Shown here in pieces: positions 46,331 through 57,649 of a stretch of 64,000 nucleotides of DNA (positions are counted from its first letter, which is position 1; every line of letters starts with the position of its first letter). Source of the DNA: Platycnemis pennipes (taxonomy: Eukaryota; Arthropoda; Insecta; Odonata; Platycnemididae); NCBI GenBank assembly GCA_933228895.1, contig CAKOGI010000037.1, positions 62,001 through 126,000 on the forward strand, written 5' to 3'. The translations under genes and the position numbers were made by a program. The notes under the pieces are model-generated. The model did no database searches. It worked only from the letters and a program-made list of their open reading frames with translations, and had not been told where the DNA came from.

Positions 46331-46424
46331 GGCGCGAAAGGGTTAAAGCGTTCCAAAGCGCGATGCGGAACGACCTGAAGCGCTTTGATGCGCATCACGT
46401 GCGGTCAACTCAATGAAAAAATAG

Positions 46425-49224
46425 TTATTTTAGATTTGGAGGTGAAACTCAAAACGTGACGTGTCGACACCTAGCACAACTTAGATTGCCTACCGTAACT
46501 AGCTGAGATTTTAAAGGCAATTTCAGCCATGGAGCACGCAGTTCTACATACAATCACTAGATGGCAGAACTTGTACATATTTGTTATTCCTTCTTTACTA
46601 TACCCTACATTCTTGATACTATTAATTCCGTTAATTTTTTCGTTTTAATCAAGTTTCCGGCGAAAAGTACAGCAACCCTGAATGGGAAACAGTGCATGAT
46701 TGATTAAATAAGGAAAAAGTCCAAGCTCAACTTGCTAATTTCGCATACATGCGGCTAATTACTAATTGAGAAGCCACACTAATCACTAAATTCTTGGCAG
46801 TTTGCACTAAGTTTACTATTCCAAGACCGTTCTACTTCATACACGAAGTAAATACTGCATTATCTTCATCGATGGTAATTAAATATCGTCACAAGATGTA
46901 TATGACAAGGCGCAAACTCTGAAAATAAATACGTGGACAGGAATTCATATTCAAAAGAAATAGAAATTTGTACCTTTTGTACAAGAAGAAGTTTATTTGA
47001 TTAGCAAAAATTACAAATACACCAGTGAATATCTATTGGTCAAATCACGATTTGACCAATCGTCATTTTTCAAGATAGAGGTAACAAAATATAAATAAGC
47101 TATTTTTATTCAGTAACCCATCTGCAGCCTCCATCTCAAAAACCTGCTTGTTATGTCGACGACTAATTGTCAGACAACAGAAATAATTTTTCGTTAAGAT
47201 CTGTACAAGTCCCACAAATTATCAATAATACAGCAAGTGACTCACAACAGATTTGATTTAATAAAAAAACGTTACCATAGCTAACAGTGAATTCACATCA
47301 ACTGCATGCTAATTGATTCAACAACATAAAAGGCATTAAAATTAATAATTAACTGTAATAACATCTATTCCAATTAAACATGGAGGGGCACAGAATGGCT
47401 TAATGGCACAGAATTCTCAATTAACATAAAGTCATAATGATCCTTCATCAATGACAGGTGCATAACAATGGACATAAACAAATAAGTTACTTATCTACAC
47501 TACCAGGCCATATGGCTTGAAACTACAGAAATTTGAATGAATTGCTATGAAATCCAGGAAAAATTTGCATTAAAATATATCAGGACCGAAGTTAATAAAT
47601 GCCCTGAGCTTGCCATCATTTAGGATTAATAGCATAGATGCACACACTAGCAATGATGCACAAAATTCAGTGATGAGGTCCACATCACAATGAAAACAGG
47701 TTAAACACAGCTTTGATTTAATGTCTTAAGACGCATGTATGTCATATGGCAATGATAGGTGGAGAAATAACTCCCCAAATCAGGATTGATAACGAACCCA
47801 TGATTGTATCTAAAGTACAACTGGTAAAACAGAATTCTGATAATTATTTTGTGTTTAAATACCCCTCATTCTAAAGCGATCGAAAATTGTACTAAAAAAA
47901 CTCAAGCATAAACTCATTTCTGCATAGCAATGAGCTCTGACAAAACAATGTTTTGGTTTGAGGACAATACATTTCCTAACCCCCGATAACTAATAAATTG
48001 TAATGAATCATAAATTTTAGCCTCGATAGGAATATCCCTTGAAGTTATTCAAACAAGCAACCCCGCAAAACAAGCCCATTTACAAACACCGTGTAGGATA
48101 TAATCAACTAATACTAATAGCACATAAGTGTACAATAACAATACTGATACAAAAGTATACATTTTGGAAAAAATCTATTTCCCAGGTCATTATAGAGCTA
48201 TTACGACATAACCAACAAAATAACTAAATCAGACAAGGATGGGAACTAAATTTTCCAAGGACATGTGAAACCTTCAACGACAGGAGTTTGAATACATCGT
48301 CAAGGAGGTGAATCCTACCCTTAAAAAATGTTGTCTTGCAACGAGGTTCAGTAATAAAGAGTTTAGGAACATAATTAATATAATTTAAACGAGGACACTT
48401 TATAATTTCTTTAACACAGTCCAGGTGAACTGTGGTTCGAACACACACTCCTAAGAGCTAAGTCACTCGGGTCATCAGAACGTTATTAATAGTAGTGTAT
48501 TGCTCCCCAAATACAATTAAGTGCTTCACAAAAAAACACCTGGATAATACAATTGGAGGACGAAGGTAGAAAGCAGCAGACTTACACATTATGATGAGTG
48601 AAACAGGCAAAACTTTTACGAACATGCGATGTACGTCGAAATGTTTCCTTGGCACTTACGACCAGCAAGAAGGCATCAGGGATAATCCATTGCCTAGAAA
48701 CTCGTGAGTGGCGAAGGAAAGCCAGCCTATGTATGTCCACAAACACTTTACACAGACCACCTCCACAAAGCAAACAAGATCATTGCTATAATGTTGTTGT
48801 TTATGTAACTCGCCTTATTATCGTTAACCTTTAGCTGGCAAATATTAACAAGGTCATGAGGCAGTAGCGAGACTTAGTCGAAAAAAATTTGTCAAAATGA
48901 CGGTTATTTGAAAGTTAACATTAGCTTTTCAGAACATCAGCAATCGCTTCCACGCTTTCACTATGCCAAACGGGGCATAAATCGTGCTAACTACGTATAA
49001 ACAAACTGACCATAACAAGATATGAATTCAGAGTTAACAAAGCACACGTCGCATAAACATTCTTGATACACTTTCTCCTACAGTAAACGACTAAAAACAC
49101 AATCAGGAACTAACACACCACGAATAACACTCAGCCATCTTTCGAGGCTCTGCGTGTTGACTAATGCGTTGCTACAAATTTGAATGCAAACGTTCGCTTC
49201 CCCGACCAATTTCAGACGAGCCTC
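46425..49224. other. 2.8 kb without a supported gene
   Basis: AT-rich and unique by reading. Open frames on the minus strand at 48224-48448 and 48582-48773 have splice-like edges (gctcttag before 48448; a GTAAGT at 48581) but no recognised domain; the second has C-x4-C..W..C-x2-H spacing loosely like THAP. I would not call either. Confidence 0.4.
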
Positions 49225-49400
49225 AAAAAATGTATAAAATAAAAAAAAATAGTTCCGACTTCCGGTAGACAAAAAAATATTTAAAAAAATAAAAAAGTAG
49301 TTCCAACTTCCGGTAGGCACTTGAAGATGGCTCAGAACGCAGTCAATGGTTTGCCCGGGAAGATGAACGGGGGTGATGCGCATCACCCGGATCCAAGTGG
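49225..49400. repeat. Short duplicated TTCCGACTTCCGGTAG units and a GATGCGCATC palindrome
   Basis: AGTTCCGACTTCCGGTAGAC and AGTTCCAACTTCCGGTAGGC are repeated 46 bases apart, each beside an A-rich run. GGGTGATGCGCATCACCC at 49370-49388 is a perfect 18-base palindrome using the same GATGCGCATC core as 39690-39815. The ATG at 49328 opens a short frame without recognised product. Confidence 0.5.
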
Positions 49401-49899
49401 GCGGGGCGTATTTCGACTGCGTTCTGCGCCACCCCAAGATGACCCCCGTACTACGTTTTCATTTTATTATTATTTTTTTTTGGTTTTTTCCGTTAGCTGG
49501 GGGTGGGGTAAGTGGCCGTTCGCATTCAAATGTACATCCCGGGACCCTCATGAGAGGTTGAGTACGTGGTGCCGTATCTAATTGTGTTTGTTTGCGATCT
49601 CTCCTTCTTAATACAGTAGAAAGTGTTTCAAGAATGTTTGTACGTTGACCGGTGTACATCATCAATCAAGGTCAGTTATGTTATTCGTTCCTATACGTAT
49701 GGCAGTTTATGAATTTTAGGCATTTGTATGCGATGAAGTACTTCGGTATCTGATAGGAGACTTGTAAAATAAACTTACTGCTTCATCTTCGTTCCTTTTT
49801 AAACAAGACATAATTCAGCATTACCCTGTGAAAGCTCTTGAGCACTATTTGTACACTTTTTCAAGGTCCCGAGGACCACATACCTTATAATCGTGCCCG

Positions 49900-50015
49900 T
49901 GTAGGGTGATTACGTAAAATCCCGGTCTTCATAACTGTAACGTCCAAAAACTTCGCCCCCCCCCAGCGATTACGTATCTCTAGGCGAAGTTCTCAACGTC
50001 GGCGAAATCGAGGCG
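49900..50015. repeat. GTAACGTC / GATTACGTA word array (left)
   Basis: GATTACGTAAAATCCC, CTGTAACGTCC, GCGATTACGTATC, GGCGAAG and GTCGGCGAAATCG. Related words recur at 55790-56030 on the other side of the copia insertion. Confidence 0.45.
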
Positions 50016-50239
50016 CTACCGAGAGTATGAGAAATTTATGCTCGCGTCATTAGTTTCTCTGCGGTCCGTCTTTCCGTTCCCTGCACGAATCTTTCCATCC
50101 AATCCAAGGCCAGAAAGCGGTCATGTGATCGATTTTCGGTAGCAGACGAGCACAAGGGCTAACGATGATGAAGAATTAATTTATGGTTAATGAATGCGTG
50201 ATATTAAATAAATGGTGGCCAGCACAATGTGAACTCAAT

Positions 50240-50520
50240 GCCTACATATTGTGAAAGTATTACACGAAGTATTCAATGTGTATTATGTTCATATTGATTA
50301 CTGCTTTACGTCCAACCTTGAATACCAGTAGAACTAGGGTGTATTCAATACATATTATGATACGTATTCAATACCTAGGTAGGCTCTCGTACCCAATTAA
50401 TACGTATTGAATACACGAGGAAATATTCAGTACGTATTTGGATACGTATTAAATGATTGAACACAACTGCAGTTGAGTCTTCATGAGGTTGTATTCAACC
50501 ACATTCCGTACGTATAAACG
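50240..50520. repeat. GAATACGTATTC palindromic word array
   Basis: GTATTCAATAC, AATACGTATTGAATAC, GATACGTATTC and GGTTGTATTCAACC recur about twelve times in both orientations at irregular spacing, a single locus-specific array. Confidence 0.65.
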
Positions 50521-50862
50521 CGTTGACAAGAGCTCACACTTTTACAGAGGAGCCGTACCCATTTAAGCCTAACGAACTAGGTAATACCAAAAAATCATTC
50601 TGGAATGTGTGCATGGGTGCACCTAGTACCAAAATTAAAAAAAAGTATGAATGCGAATACTAGATGTTACATGTTTATTATACGATTACACAAATTCTCA
50701 TTCATGTACACTCTATAGTCCTCATTATAACCTAACCATCTACTTAATGAACGCCCTAACATGTAACTGATTTATATATGATGACTAATAGTTCATTCAC
50801 AGTTGAAAAGCCTGTAGAAATAAAGTTTCCAGCCTTTCTAACTAAATCATATGATAATCTAT
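50521..50862. other. Unique flank of the copia insertion
   Basis: AT-rich, nothing recognised. It ends in TCTAT (50858-50862), the left target duplication of the copia element. Confidence 0.5.
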
Positions 50863-51081
50863 TGTTAAAATTTGGACTGGATTAGCGAAAATAAACGCAG
50901 GATATAACACGATAATCACACATGTTTAATAACGAACAGTCACATGCTCACATGTTACATGAAACATACCGGAAGTACAGAAAAAAACATATGAAAAAAG
51001 AATAAGAGGCGACACAAGTGACAAAAAATAGAACTATTACAATTTGAATAAAGGGATGTTGTCAGATTACAAAATTCAACA
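50863..51081 (-). repeat. 3' LTR of the copia element
   Basis: 219 bp, one mismatch to the 5' LTR. Its inner edge carries GATGTTGTCAGATTA, complementary to TAATCTGACAACATTCCC just inside the coding region (51093-51110), forming an inverted repeat across the junction. Confidence 0.95.
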
Positions 51082-54000
51082 CAACCCCTTAATCTGACAA
51101 CATTCCCAGGTATAACAACCAATCAAACTCTGATAAGGCACTTCTACAGATCTTTTACCATCAGTACAATACAATTCAGAGTAAATATTTGCCCCAATAG
51201 GTGTATTAACAGGCTTACAATCGGTCATCTTAAACCTTTCTAGGACATCTTGGATGAACCTCTCTTGATCAATTGTCATTGATCCACTTTCTTTATCCCT
51301 CTTGATCCTCATTCCTAAACAATTTTGAGCTTCCCCTAAGTCCTTAATCTCAAAATTAAGCTCAAGCTGCTCAAACAAACTGTTTTTCTCTTTCTCATTG
51401 ATATGAAATACATAAAAATCATCAACATAAAGGGCAACAATAACAAGAGAGCCATTTAGCTTTTTGATGTAAACACAAGGCTCTTCAAAACACTTAGAAT
51501 AGCCAATAGACTTCAGAACCTCATCTGCCCTTCTTTTCCAAGTACGCGAAGATTGTTTCAGGCCATAAATGGCCTTGTCTAACTTACAGACCAAATTTTC
51601 ACGACCCTCAGCCACAAAACCCTCAGGCTGTGCCATGAAAACAACTTCATCAAGTTTCTCATGCAAAAAAGCAGTTTTGACATCAAAATGTTCAATTTTT
51701 AAGTCCCATTCAGTTGCAAGTGCAAGCAAAATTCGCATTGTGGATCGCCTGACAACAGGAGAAAAGGTTTCAAAATAATCCACCCCATATGATTGGTTGA
51801 AGCCCTTTGCCACCAATCTGGCCTTGTACTCTGGAGTTCCATCAGCTGCAGTTTTTATTTTAAATACCCATTTATTGCCTACAACTTTTGCCCCACGAGG
51901 TGGCTCTACCAATTCCCATACATGGTTTTTATTGAGCGATGACATTTCATTCCCCATGGCTTTCCTCCAGTCCCAACTATCAGGCCTAGACATAGCTTCC
52001 TCCACAGTATTAGGATCATTAAGCTCTTGATTGGCAAGGAACGAAACGAAATCAGGGTACTCCTTTTTTTTCCTTTCCCGAGTAGGATACTTTTTACTAT
52101 TTTTTTCCTTAATTTCCCCATCTGATTCTAAAACTGAATTCGTTGAATTTGAAACAGGAGCTGACTCTGGCAAGCATTGCTCATTATCATTAGATATTGA
52201 AGAATCAATATGTTGCCTATCAGGCTCTACTTCCCGCTCATTTTCCACGAATAAATTTTCAATGGCATTCTCATTTGCCTTTTCCCCAGGTGAGTAATTC
52301 CATAGAGAGCCCACGGAAAACTGATTGGCTTCACTAAAATCTTTATCCATATCCAGGTTCTTTTCTCGCTCACCCTGGTAGCTAGAATTTTCCAGAAAAA
52401 TTACATCCCTAGCCCTAGTGATTTTCCCTGGTTTCTTAGGATCAATTAACCTGTAGCCCTTAGTTTCCAGACAATATCCCACAAGAGCATACTCTTTAGA
52501 TTTAGGATCCCATTTTCTCCTCAGGTGGCTAGGAACATGAGCATAAGCGGGGCATCCAAAAACCCTAAGATGGTCCAGATAAACCCTCTTACCTGACCAT
52601 ACTTCCTCAGGAATTTTGCCCTCCAAAGTACTGTGAGGTACCCTATTCTTTATGTATGCAGCAGTAGCACATGCCTCAGCCCACAAGCTTTTGGGCAACC
52701 CTGAATCAAGTAGCATACAATGAGCCATTTCACACAAGGTTCGATTAGCTCGTTCCGCAACCCCATTTTGCTCAGGTGTGTATGGAACACTCAGCTGGTG
52801 CTCTATGCCATGCTCTTCAAGAAATACTTTGAAACCCTTCTTAGCAAATTCTGTCCCATTATCAGATCTTATGGTTTTAATCCTAGACCCTATCTGATTT
52901 TCCACCAAAGCTTTAAATTCTTTAAACTTTTGAAAGGTCTGGTCCTTAGAACGTAAAAAATAGACAAAGATCTTTCTAGAATAATCATCTACCAATACAT
53001 ACATATACCTTGCACCACCAACAGATTTTTCCGGCATAGGCCCACAAATGTCCATATGAATTAGACCCAGAGCATTGGACGCCCTAGTCCCACCTGATTT
53101 GTTGAAAGGCAGTCTATGCTGCTTACCTTTGATACAAGATGAACAAGATTTTTCACAATCTATTACATCAAAATCAATGCCATGCACTTTACCTTTTTTC
53201 AACTGTAACATCCCTTTAGAATTTAGGTGACCAAGTCGTCTATGCCATACCATCTGGGAAACATCCTCCACTGCTGCTAAGGCAGTCTGCGCTAGAACAG
53301 GTTTAACATCATCCATCCTGTACATTCCACCAGTCTCCGACCCTGAGATGACTGGGCTACCCCGAACACCACACTCAGACTCCACATAAACATTGCAACC
53401 AGTGGAATCAAATACAACCGTAAAACCCTTTTCGACTATTTTTGACACAGACAGGAGATTAGCAGACAGGTTAGGCACAAAATTAACATCAGATATGGAT
53501 TTAACACTTCCATCTTTAATATTTATGTATGCTTTCCCTTTCCCTGCACTGGTCAATTTTGACGAACTGTTGGCACAATTAACATCAAATTTAGCCCCTT
53601 CCCTTAATTCAAAATCATGCAACCAGTTTTTATGCATAGTCATGTGCGATGAGGCACCTGAATCAATGTACCAGTCCGTAGAATTTAACGCTGAGACACC
53701 CAGCGCTGTCAGAAACCCCCAGTTACCGGATTTCTTCCCATCCTTGGATCCTGGTTTCTTGGGTGGCTGCTTGCCTTCTGCAGACAAAGGACATTCTGAT
53801 TTAAAATGGCCTTTCTCTCCGCATCGAAAGCATTGAAACCTTTTCTTCGACTCCTGCCCTCCAGCCGAAAATGCACCAGCCTTACTGCTGCGACCACTTT
53901 TGGCAAGCAAGGCAGACGTACCCTCACTTTCGTCGCTGAAGTTCTTTAGGTCCTCCTGTAGAAGTCTCGTGCGCACCAACTCTGAAGTAATGGTGGCCCC

Positions 54001-54510
54001 GGAATTCTCCAAAGCCATTCGCAATGGCCTGTACGTCTCCGGCAAACCGCGGAGCATGACGACGGCAATCAAGTCTTCATCTACTGCCTTGTTAATGTCC
54101 GCCAGCTTCTGCGTTGTGGACATAATCGATGTTACGTACTCGTGCATATTCTTGTGCTTCTCCAATTTTTCCTCGAGGAGGAGATCAAGGAGGCCAATAC
54201 GTCGATTCACACCCTTGTCCTCGAACACTTTAGCTAAGTTCTCCCAGGCTTCCTTGACAGTTTTCGCGTTCCTCACGTGCGGATAAATGTGCGTGTCCAC
54301 ATGTAGGCAAACGATGGTTAACGCGTCTGTGTCTAACTCCGCACTGGCTTGGCTGGCTGCCTCACCTTGATAGGCTTCCCCGGTGACATACTTCCATAAC
54401 TTCTCGCCTTGCAAGACTAACTGCATCGCGAACTTCCAGTTACTATAGTCCTCCATTCCTCGGAGCCGTTCGATTGGCGCCGGAGTAATACGTTTCCCTA
54501 ATGGGCCCAT
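51076..54510 (-). CDS. Copia Gag-Pol polyprotein, RNase H missing
   Basis: The first ATG (54510) opens 1144 codons, starting MGPLGKRITPAPIERLRG. In order: copia-type Gag with W(K) motifs (1-200); zinc knuckle CFRCGEKGHFKSEC (residues 227-240); aspartic protease IDSGASSHMT (Asp283); integrase zinc-binding WHRRLGHL..CSSCIKGK (about 422-460); integrase core with Asp487, Asp550 and Glu586; reverse transcriptase from WELVEPPRGAKVVGNKW to about 1110 with FDVKTAF and YVDD (1028-1031). After VPYQSLIGCYTW the frame leaves the family and ends inside the LTR, so RNase H (usually about 200 residues more) is lost. No other defect is visible. It copies its RNA in virus-like particles and integrates the cDNA. 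Confidence 0.95.
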   Translation of the reverse strand: MGPLGKRITPAPIERLRGMEDYSNWKFAMQLVLQGEKLWKYVTGEAYQGEAASQASAELDTDALTIVCLHVDTHIYPHVRNAKTVKEAWENLAKVFEDKGVNRRIGLLDLLLEEKLEKHKNMHEYVTSIMSTTQKLADINKAVDEDLIAVVMLRGLPETYRPLRMALENSGATITSELVRTRLLQEDLKNFSDESEGTSALLAKSGRSSKAGAFSAGGQESKKRFQCFRCGEKGHFKSECPLSAEGKQPPKKPGSKDGKKSGNWGFLTALGVSALNSTDWYIDSGASSHMTMHKNWLHDFELREGAKFDVNCANSSSKLTSAGKGKAYINIKDGSVKSISDVNFVPNLSANLLSVSKIVEKGFTVVFDSTGCNVYVESECGVRGSPVISGSETGGMYRMDDVKPVLAQTALAAVEDVSQMVWHRRLGHLNSKGMLQLKKGKVHGIDFDVIDCEKSCSSCIKGKQHRLPFNKSGGTRASNALGLIHMDICGPMPEKSVGGARYMYVLVDDYSRKIFVYFLRSKDQTFQKFKEFKALVENQIGSRIKTIRSDNGTEFAKKGFKVFLEEHGIEHQLSVPYTPEQNGVAERANRTLCEMAHCMLLDSGLPKSLWAEACATAAYIKNRVPHSTLEGKIPEEVWSGKRVYLDHLRVFGCPAYAHVPSHLRRKWDPKSKEYALVGYCLETKGYRLIDPKKPGKITRARDVIFLENSSYQGEREKNLDMDKDFSEANQFSVGSLWNYSPGEKANENAIENLFVENEREVEPDRQHIDSSISNDNEQCLPESAPVSNSTNSVLESDGEIKEKNSKKYPTRERKKKEYPDFVSFLANQELNDPNTVEEAMSRPDSWDWRKAMGNEMSSLNKNHVWELVEPPRGAKVVGNKWVFKIKTAADGTPEYKARLVAKGFNQSYGVDYFETFSPVVRRSTMRILLALATEWDLKIEHFDVKTAFLHEKLDEVVFMAQPEGFVAEGRENLVCKLDKAIYGLKQSSRTWKRRADEVLKSIGYSKCFEEPCVYIKKLNGSLVIVALYVDDFYVFHINEKEKNSLFEQLELNFEIKDLGEAQNCLGMRIKRDKESGSMTIDQERFIQDVLERFKMTDCKPVNTPIGANIYSELYCTDGKRSVEVPYQSLIGCYTWECCQIKGLC

Positions 54511-54677
54511 ATCAAATATCTTCTTAAGCACAAAGAACCGATACAACAGATATGCCCGCCCGATCAACGTACCTCAAATTTTGGACTTCGCTAAAAAACA
54601 CATTATGCGCGTTCTACTTTTACATCCGGCACGGAAAATAAAACTCACAAAATATCCTACGCATCTCGCTACACGTC

Positions 54678-54691
54678 CTGGGCCCATAACC
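54678..54691 (-). promoter_or_regulatory. Copia primer-binding site (internal tRNA-Met-i)
   Basis: Directly beside the 5' LTR the minus strand reads GGTTATGGGCCCAG, the complement of the anticodon-arm sequence CTGGGCCCATAACC of initiator tRNA-Met. Copia of Drosophila uses the same internal, cleaved-tRNA priming, so this is family behaviour. Confidence 0.9.
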
Positions 54692-54910
54692 TGTTAAAAT
54701 TTGGACTGGATTAGCGAAAATAAACGCAGGATATAACACGATAATCACACATGTTTAATAACGAACAGTCACATGCTCACATGTTACATGAAACATACCG
54801 GAAGTACAGGAAAAAACATATGAAAAAAGAATAAGAGGCGACACAAGTGACAAAAAATAGAACTATTACAATTTGAATAAAGGGATGTTGTCAGATTACA
54901 AAATTCAACA
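54692..54910 (-). repeat. 5' LTR of the copia element
   Basis: 219 bp. It is followed outwards by the TCTAT target duplication (54911-54915). It should hold the promoter for the minus-strand transcript. Confidence 0.95.
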
Positions 54911-55789
54911 TCTATAGCATATCCTACACAAAAATACCGCTGCATCGAGATATAGCATTGAGGATTATTGAATTTTCATGTCATGTGTAGATATATCTAT
55001 AGCTATAGCTCTAGTAGCTGACTACGATCGTACATCGATGTATTAAGGGACGAGATCATGCTGTGTTACATTGCATATGTATTTATTTGACAGATATGCC
55101 GATTATTTTTATGCAGGCTTATACTCCTTAAAGGAATGAATGCGTATTGGATATCACATATTGGATTGTTGGGTGATTGGACGTTATAGCATTATATTAT
55201 ATGCTCATAGAGTTAGGGCTAACGTTATTAATTCCGAGTCGTTTCGTTACCATATTATTTATCTAAGGTACAAGAGCAAAAGCGTAGCAAGATCTCTGTG
55301 GGACTGACAACCGTACGGTTGTAATAAGTATTGTAATAAATGTGCGGGCACAATAAATTTGCCCTTAGCAAGTTTGACGGACCAAGTGGGAATGGTCATC
55401 GTGAGACAATGGAAAACTGTACGCGACCTGTGAAATAAACGTACCACCTAAAAGTCTGAAGCATAATATATTTCTTTTGTAAAAATTATTTTCTATGAAA
55501 CTTTTATCCTTAGTATAAACTTAGGAATTTTTATACAGGCTTAGAAATATATAAGGGAAAGAGTGAGAGGGAAAATGTCTCGGCTACACTCAGAGGGGGC
55601 TACTGCTGGGAATGTTACTGTATGAGCATTTATTGTGTACACTCTGACAAACATTACTTTCAATCCAAAGAAAGTTCTGGTTTTCATAACCACTTCAATG
55701 ATACATACGCATTTTCTACTCCAAGGGCCCAAAACCCTACTCAGCATCAAGAACTAACAGTATAAAATCCTCTAAATACAGCAGGCGCT
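54911..55789. other. Flank with a CTATAG word cluster, otherwise unassigned
   Basis: 54911-55070 contains TCTATAGCATATCC, ATATCTATAGCTATAGCTC and GTAGCTGACTAC. No gene is supported up to 55789; a minus-strand frame at 55541-55750 has no recognised product. Confidence 0.4.
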
Positions 55790-56030
55790 ATGAAAGACCG
55801 ACCCCAGCCTCAGTGATGTGTAGCGTCCCGTTTCTGGCGGTCTGTAACGTCCCCTAGCAGTTACGTGGTCGCTCCGAGCGTCTCACTTCACGGCGGGCGT
55901 TGTGCAGCGCCGGCGGAGTGATAACGTCCGATCCGTAATCGCGACGGGCGATATGCCTCTCGTCGGGCGCTCTGTAACGTCGAAATATGGGCGTTATGAG
56001 TTAGGTAATCGCCCTACAGAGATATCGTAA
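55790..56030. repeat. GC-rich GTAACGTC / CGGGCG word array (right)
   Basis: GTAGCGTCCCG, CTGTAACGTCCCC, GATAACGTCCG, GTCGGGCGCTCTGTAACGTCG and GGTAATCGCCC in about 240 bases of locally high GC. The words overlap those at 49900-50015. Confidence 0.5.
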
Positions 56031-57649
56031 CCTAAGCCCGATTTGTAAAGTCAGTACTTTGTAAACGATCGTAGATACGCAGCTAATCTAATGTTAACTT
56101 TTACCAGTTAAACATCAACTAACTGCCTTTTTGTTTATTAGAACAGAAATTAGGGTGATTTTTTGATTTATCTTTGTTTATGGTTCCTACGGTGTTTCTA
56201 AATGGCCTTGTTGGCTTCCTTTACTTTGTGGATGTGCTAGTGTAAACAATTTCAAGGGTAAAGTGAGTGTACTTATAATATATTATAAGTGCAGAATGAA
56301 ATTTCATCCAGACATGTTTATTACTTTTATTATAATTTTTAAGGATTATAAAATGTGTGGTCATTAAAGAAAAGCTGTGTTGTGACAGAACCTATTGGTC
56401 GGATGAAGCTAGAGATTTATAATATTCTTAAATTATGTGCGAATCAGTGTAGATTGCGCTGATAAAATGTTGGGTATTTGTCCTGTACTTTGGATGCCAT
56501 CAAGGGTTCCAAATCTATTCTGAATTGGTAGTATTCATTCTCCACCTTTCAATGACTTTTTTATTTTAGTTTCAAAGAGTTTGAACATTGATCCAAAATT
56601 ATAAACGTACCAGTAAAACCCATTGAAGTGATATGATACTATAAGAACATTTTCATTGTGCTATGGACCTGAACTTGTGTGTGCGTCTGTGCTAGTGTCT
56701 GCATCTGTGCTTTGTGTGCATCTGTTTCATTATTAAAATTTGGACGACATTCAACGCTGTTCTCATCGTTTCTGTGCTTGTTGTTTCATGGATGGATTTG
56801 CTAATTATTCACATAGGTATCTGGAATGTGAAGCCATTTGTATGATGGTGAGGATCAGCAATCTAATTGTGTACTGTGTATTATCAGGGACTTGTTATTG
56901 ACAACACATTAAGTGTGTGCTTTTGAACAAGAGTTATGGGACTGTTTGGTAATTAACTTGAAACTATATAGTTTGTTATACTACATATGTTGTATTTAAA
57001 CTCATTTACTGATGAAAAATGGTTGTGTATGATTTGGAATATACTAACTCCTTTTAACATAGTGTTTTATGATGCGATTGATGTTAGATGGGCCAGCATT
57101 GAAATTCATCCATGCCCCTACTTGTTAGATTGATACTGATGCTATTATACTTCAATATTATTAATATTTTAATCTATATTATTCTGATAAATCTACAAAG
57201 CAGCAGATGTTAATTCATTTGTTGTCTTAATAAATACTATTCTTAAATCTCAACCATCTGCAGCATATTTGATATTTTTGGTACTGATTGGTGTCCAAGT
57301 GTACTAATGTTCACTTTTTTTTTTACAAATTTCACTTTAGTCTATATTGCAGTGCATTTGTTGTGTCGCATGTTAATGACTGGTGGTTCAATTTAATCAA
57401 CGTAAATAGTGTTTTCATTCGATAAAAAACATCCATTGATGTGATTGTACCCTTCTCTTTGCCTATTACGGCCAAATATACGACTTGATATGCAAATTTA
57501 TCTTTCATTTAAGTATGAATTCCTACGTATTATTTTCAGAAATTACGCCGTTTTAGCATTGTCTGGTGATAACATACGTTTGCGTTGGATGAAGATGACG
57601 TCAAATAGTGACGTTCGAACCCCAAGAGATAATCACAGATTTACATAAT
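56031..57649. other. No supported gene
   Basis: AT-rich and T-rich in the plus sense. A short GTGTGCGTCTGTGC-type repeat occurs at 56675-56725. A frame at 57445-57648 has no recognised domain. Confidence 0.4.

Larger units (their letters stand above)
44337..46342 (-). mobile_element. Complete piggyBac-type element, 2.0 kb, TTAA target duplication
   Basis: Both ends are CCCTTTCGCGCCG in inverted orientation (44337-44349 and 46330-46342), each next to TTAA (44333-44336, 46343-46346). CCC termini and a duplicated TTAA are diagnostic of piggyBac. The coding remnant on the minus strand covers only the N-terminal part of a transposase, so the element is a non-autonomous derivative. Near the right end lie three GTCGGCCATGGCCGAC-like palindromes. 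An AT-rich block (44640-44710) recurs inverted at 45920-45990, giving subterminal inverted repeats. A diverged relative ends at 1950. Confidence 0.85.
50863..54910 (-). mobile_element. Copia-type LTR retrotransposon, recent insertion
   Basis: 219-bp LTRs (50863-51081 and 54692-54910) begin TGTTAAAATT and end ATTCAACA in plus-strand reading; inverted they start TGTTGAAT and end TTTTAACA. I see one difference between them (50980 region, AGAAAA versus AGGAAA). TCTAT flanks both ends, a 5-bp target duplication. The coding strand is minus. A single gag-pol frame without internal stops fills the interior. Nearly identical LTRs and an undamaged frame mean recent insertion. The RNase H region is missing, so this copy is probably not autonomous. 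Confidence 0.97.

Noticed and set aside
48224..48448. Terminal exon on the minus strand after gctcttag
   Set aside because: Open and plausible in codon look but no domain, partner exon or polyadenylation signal that I can support.
48582..48773. THAP domain on the minus strand (C-x4-C, W, C-x2-H spacing)
   Set aside because: The conserved FP and surrounding residues are missing and an earlier GTAAGT would cut the frame; spacing alone is weak evidence.
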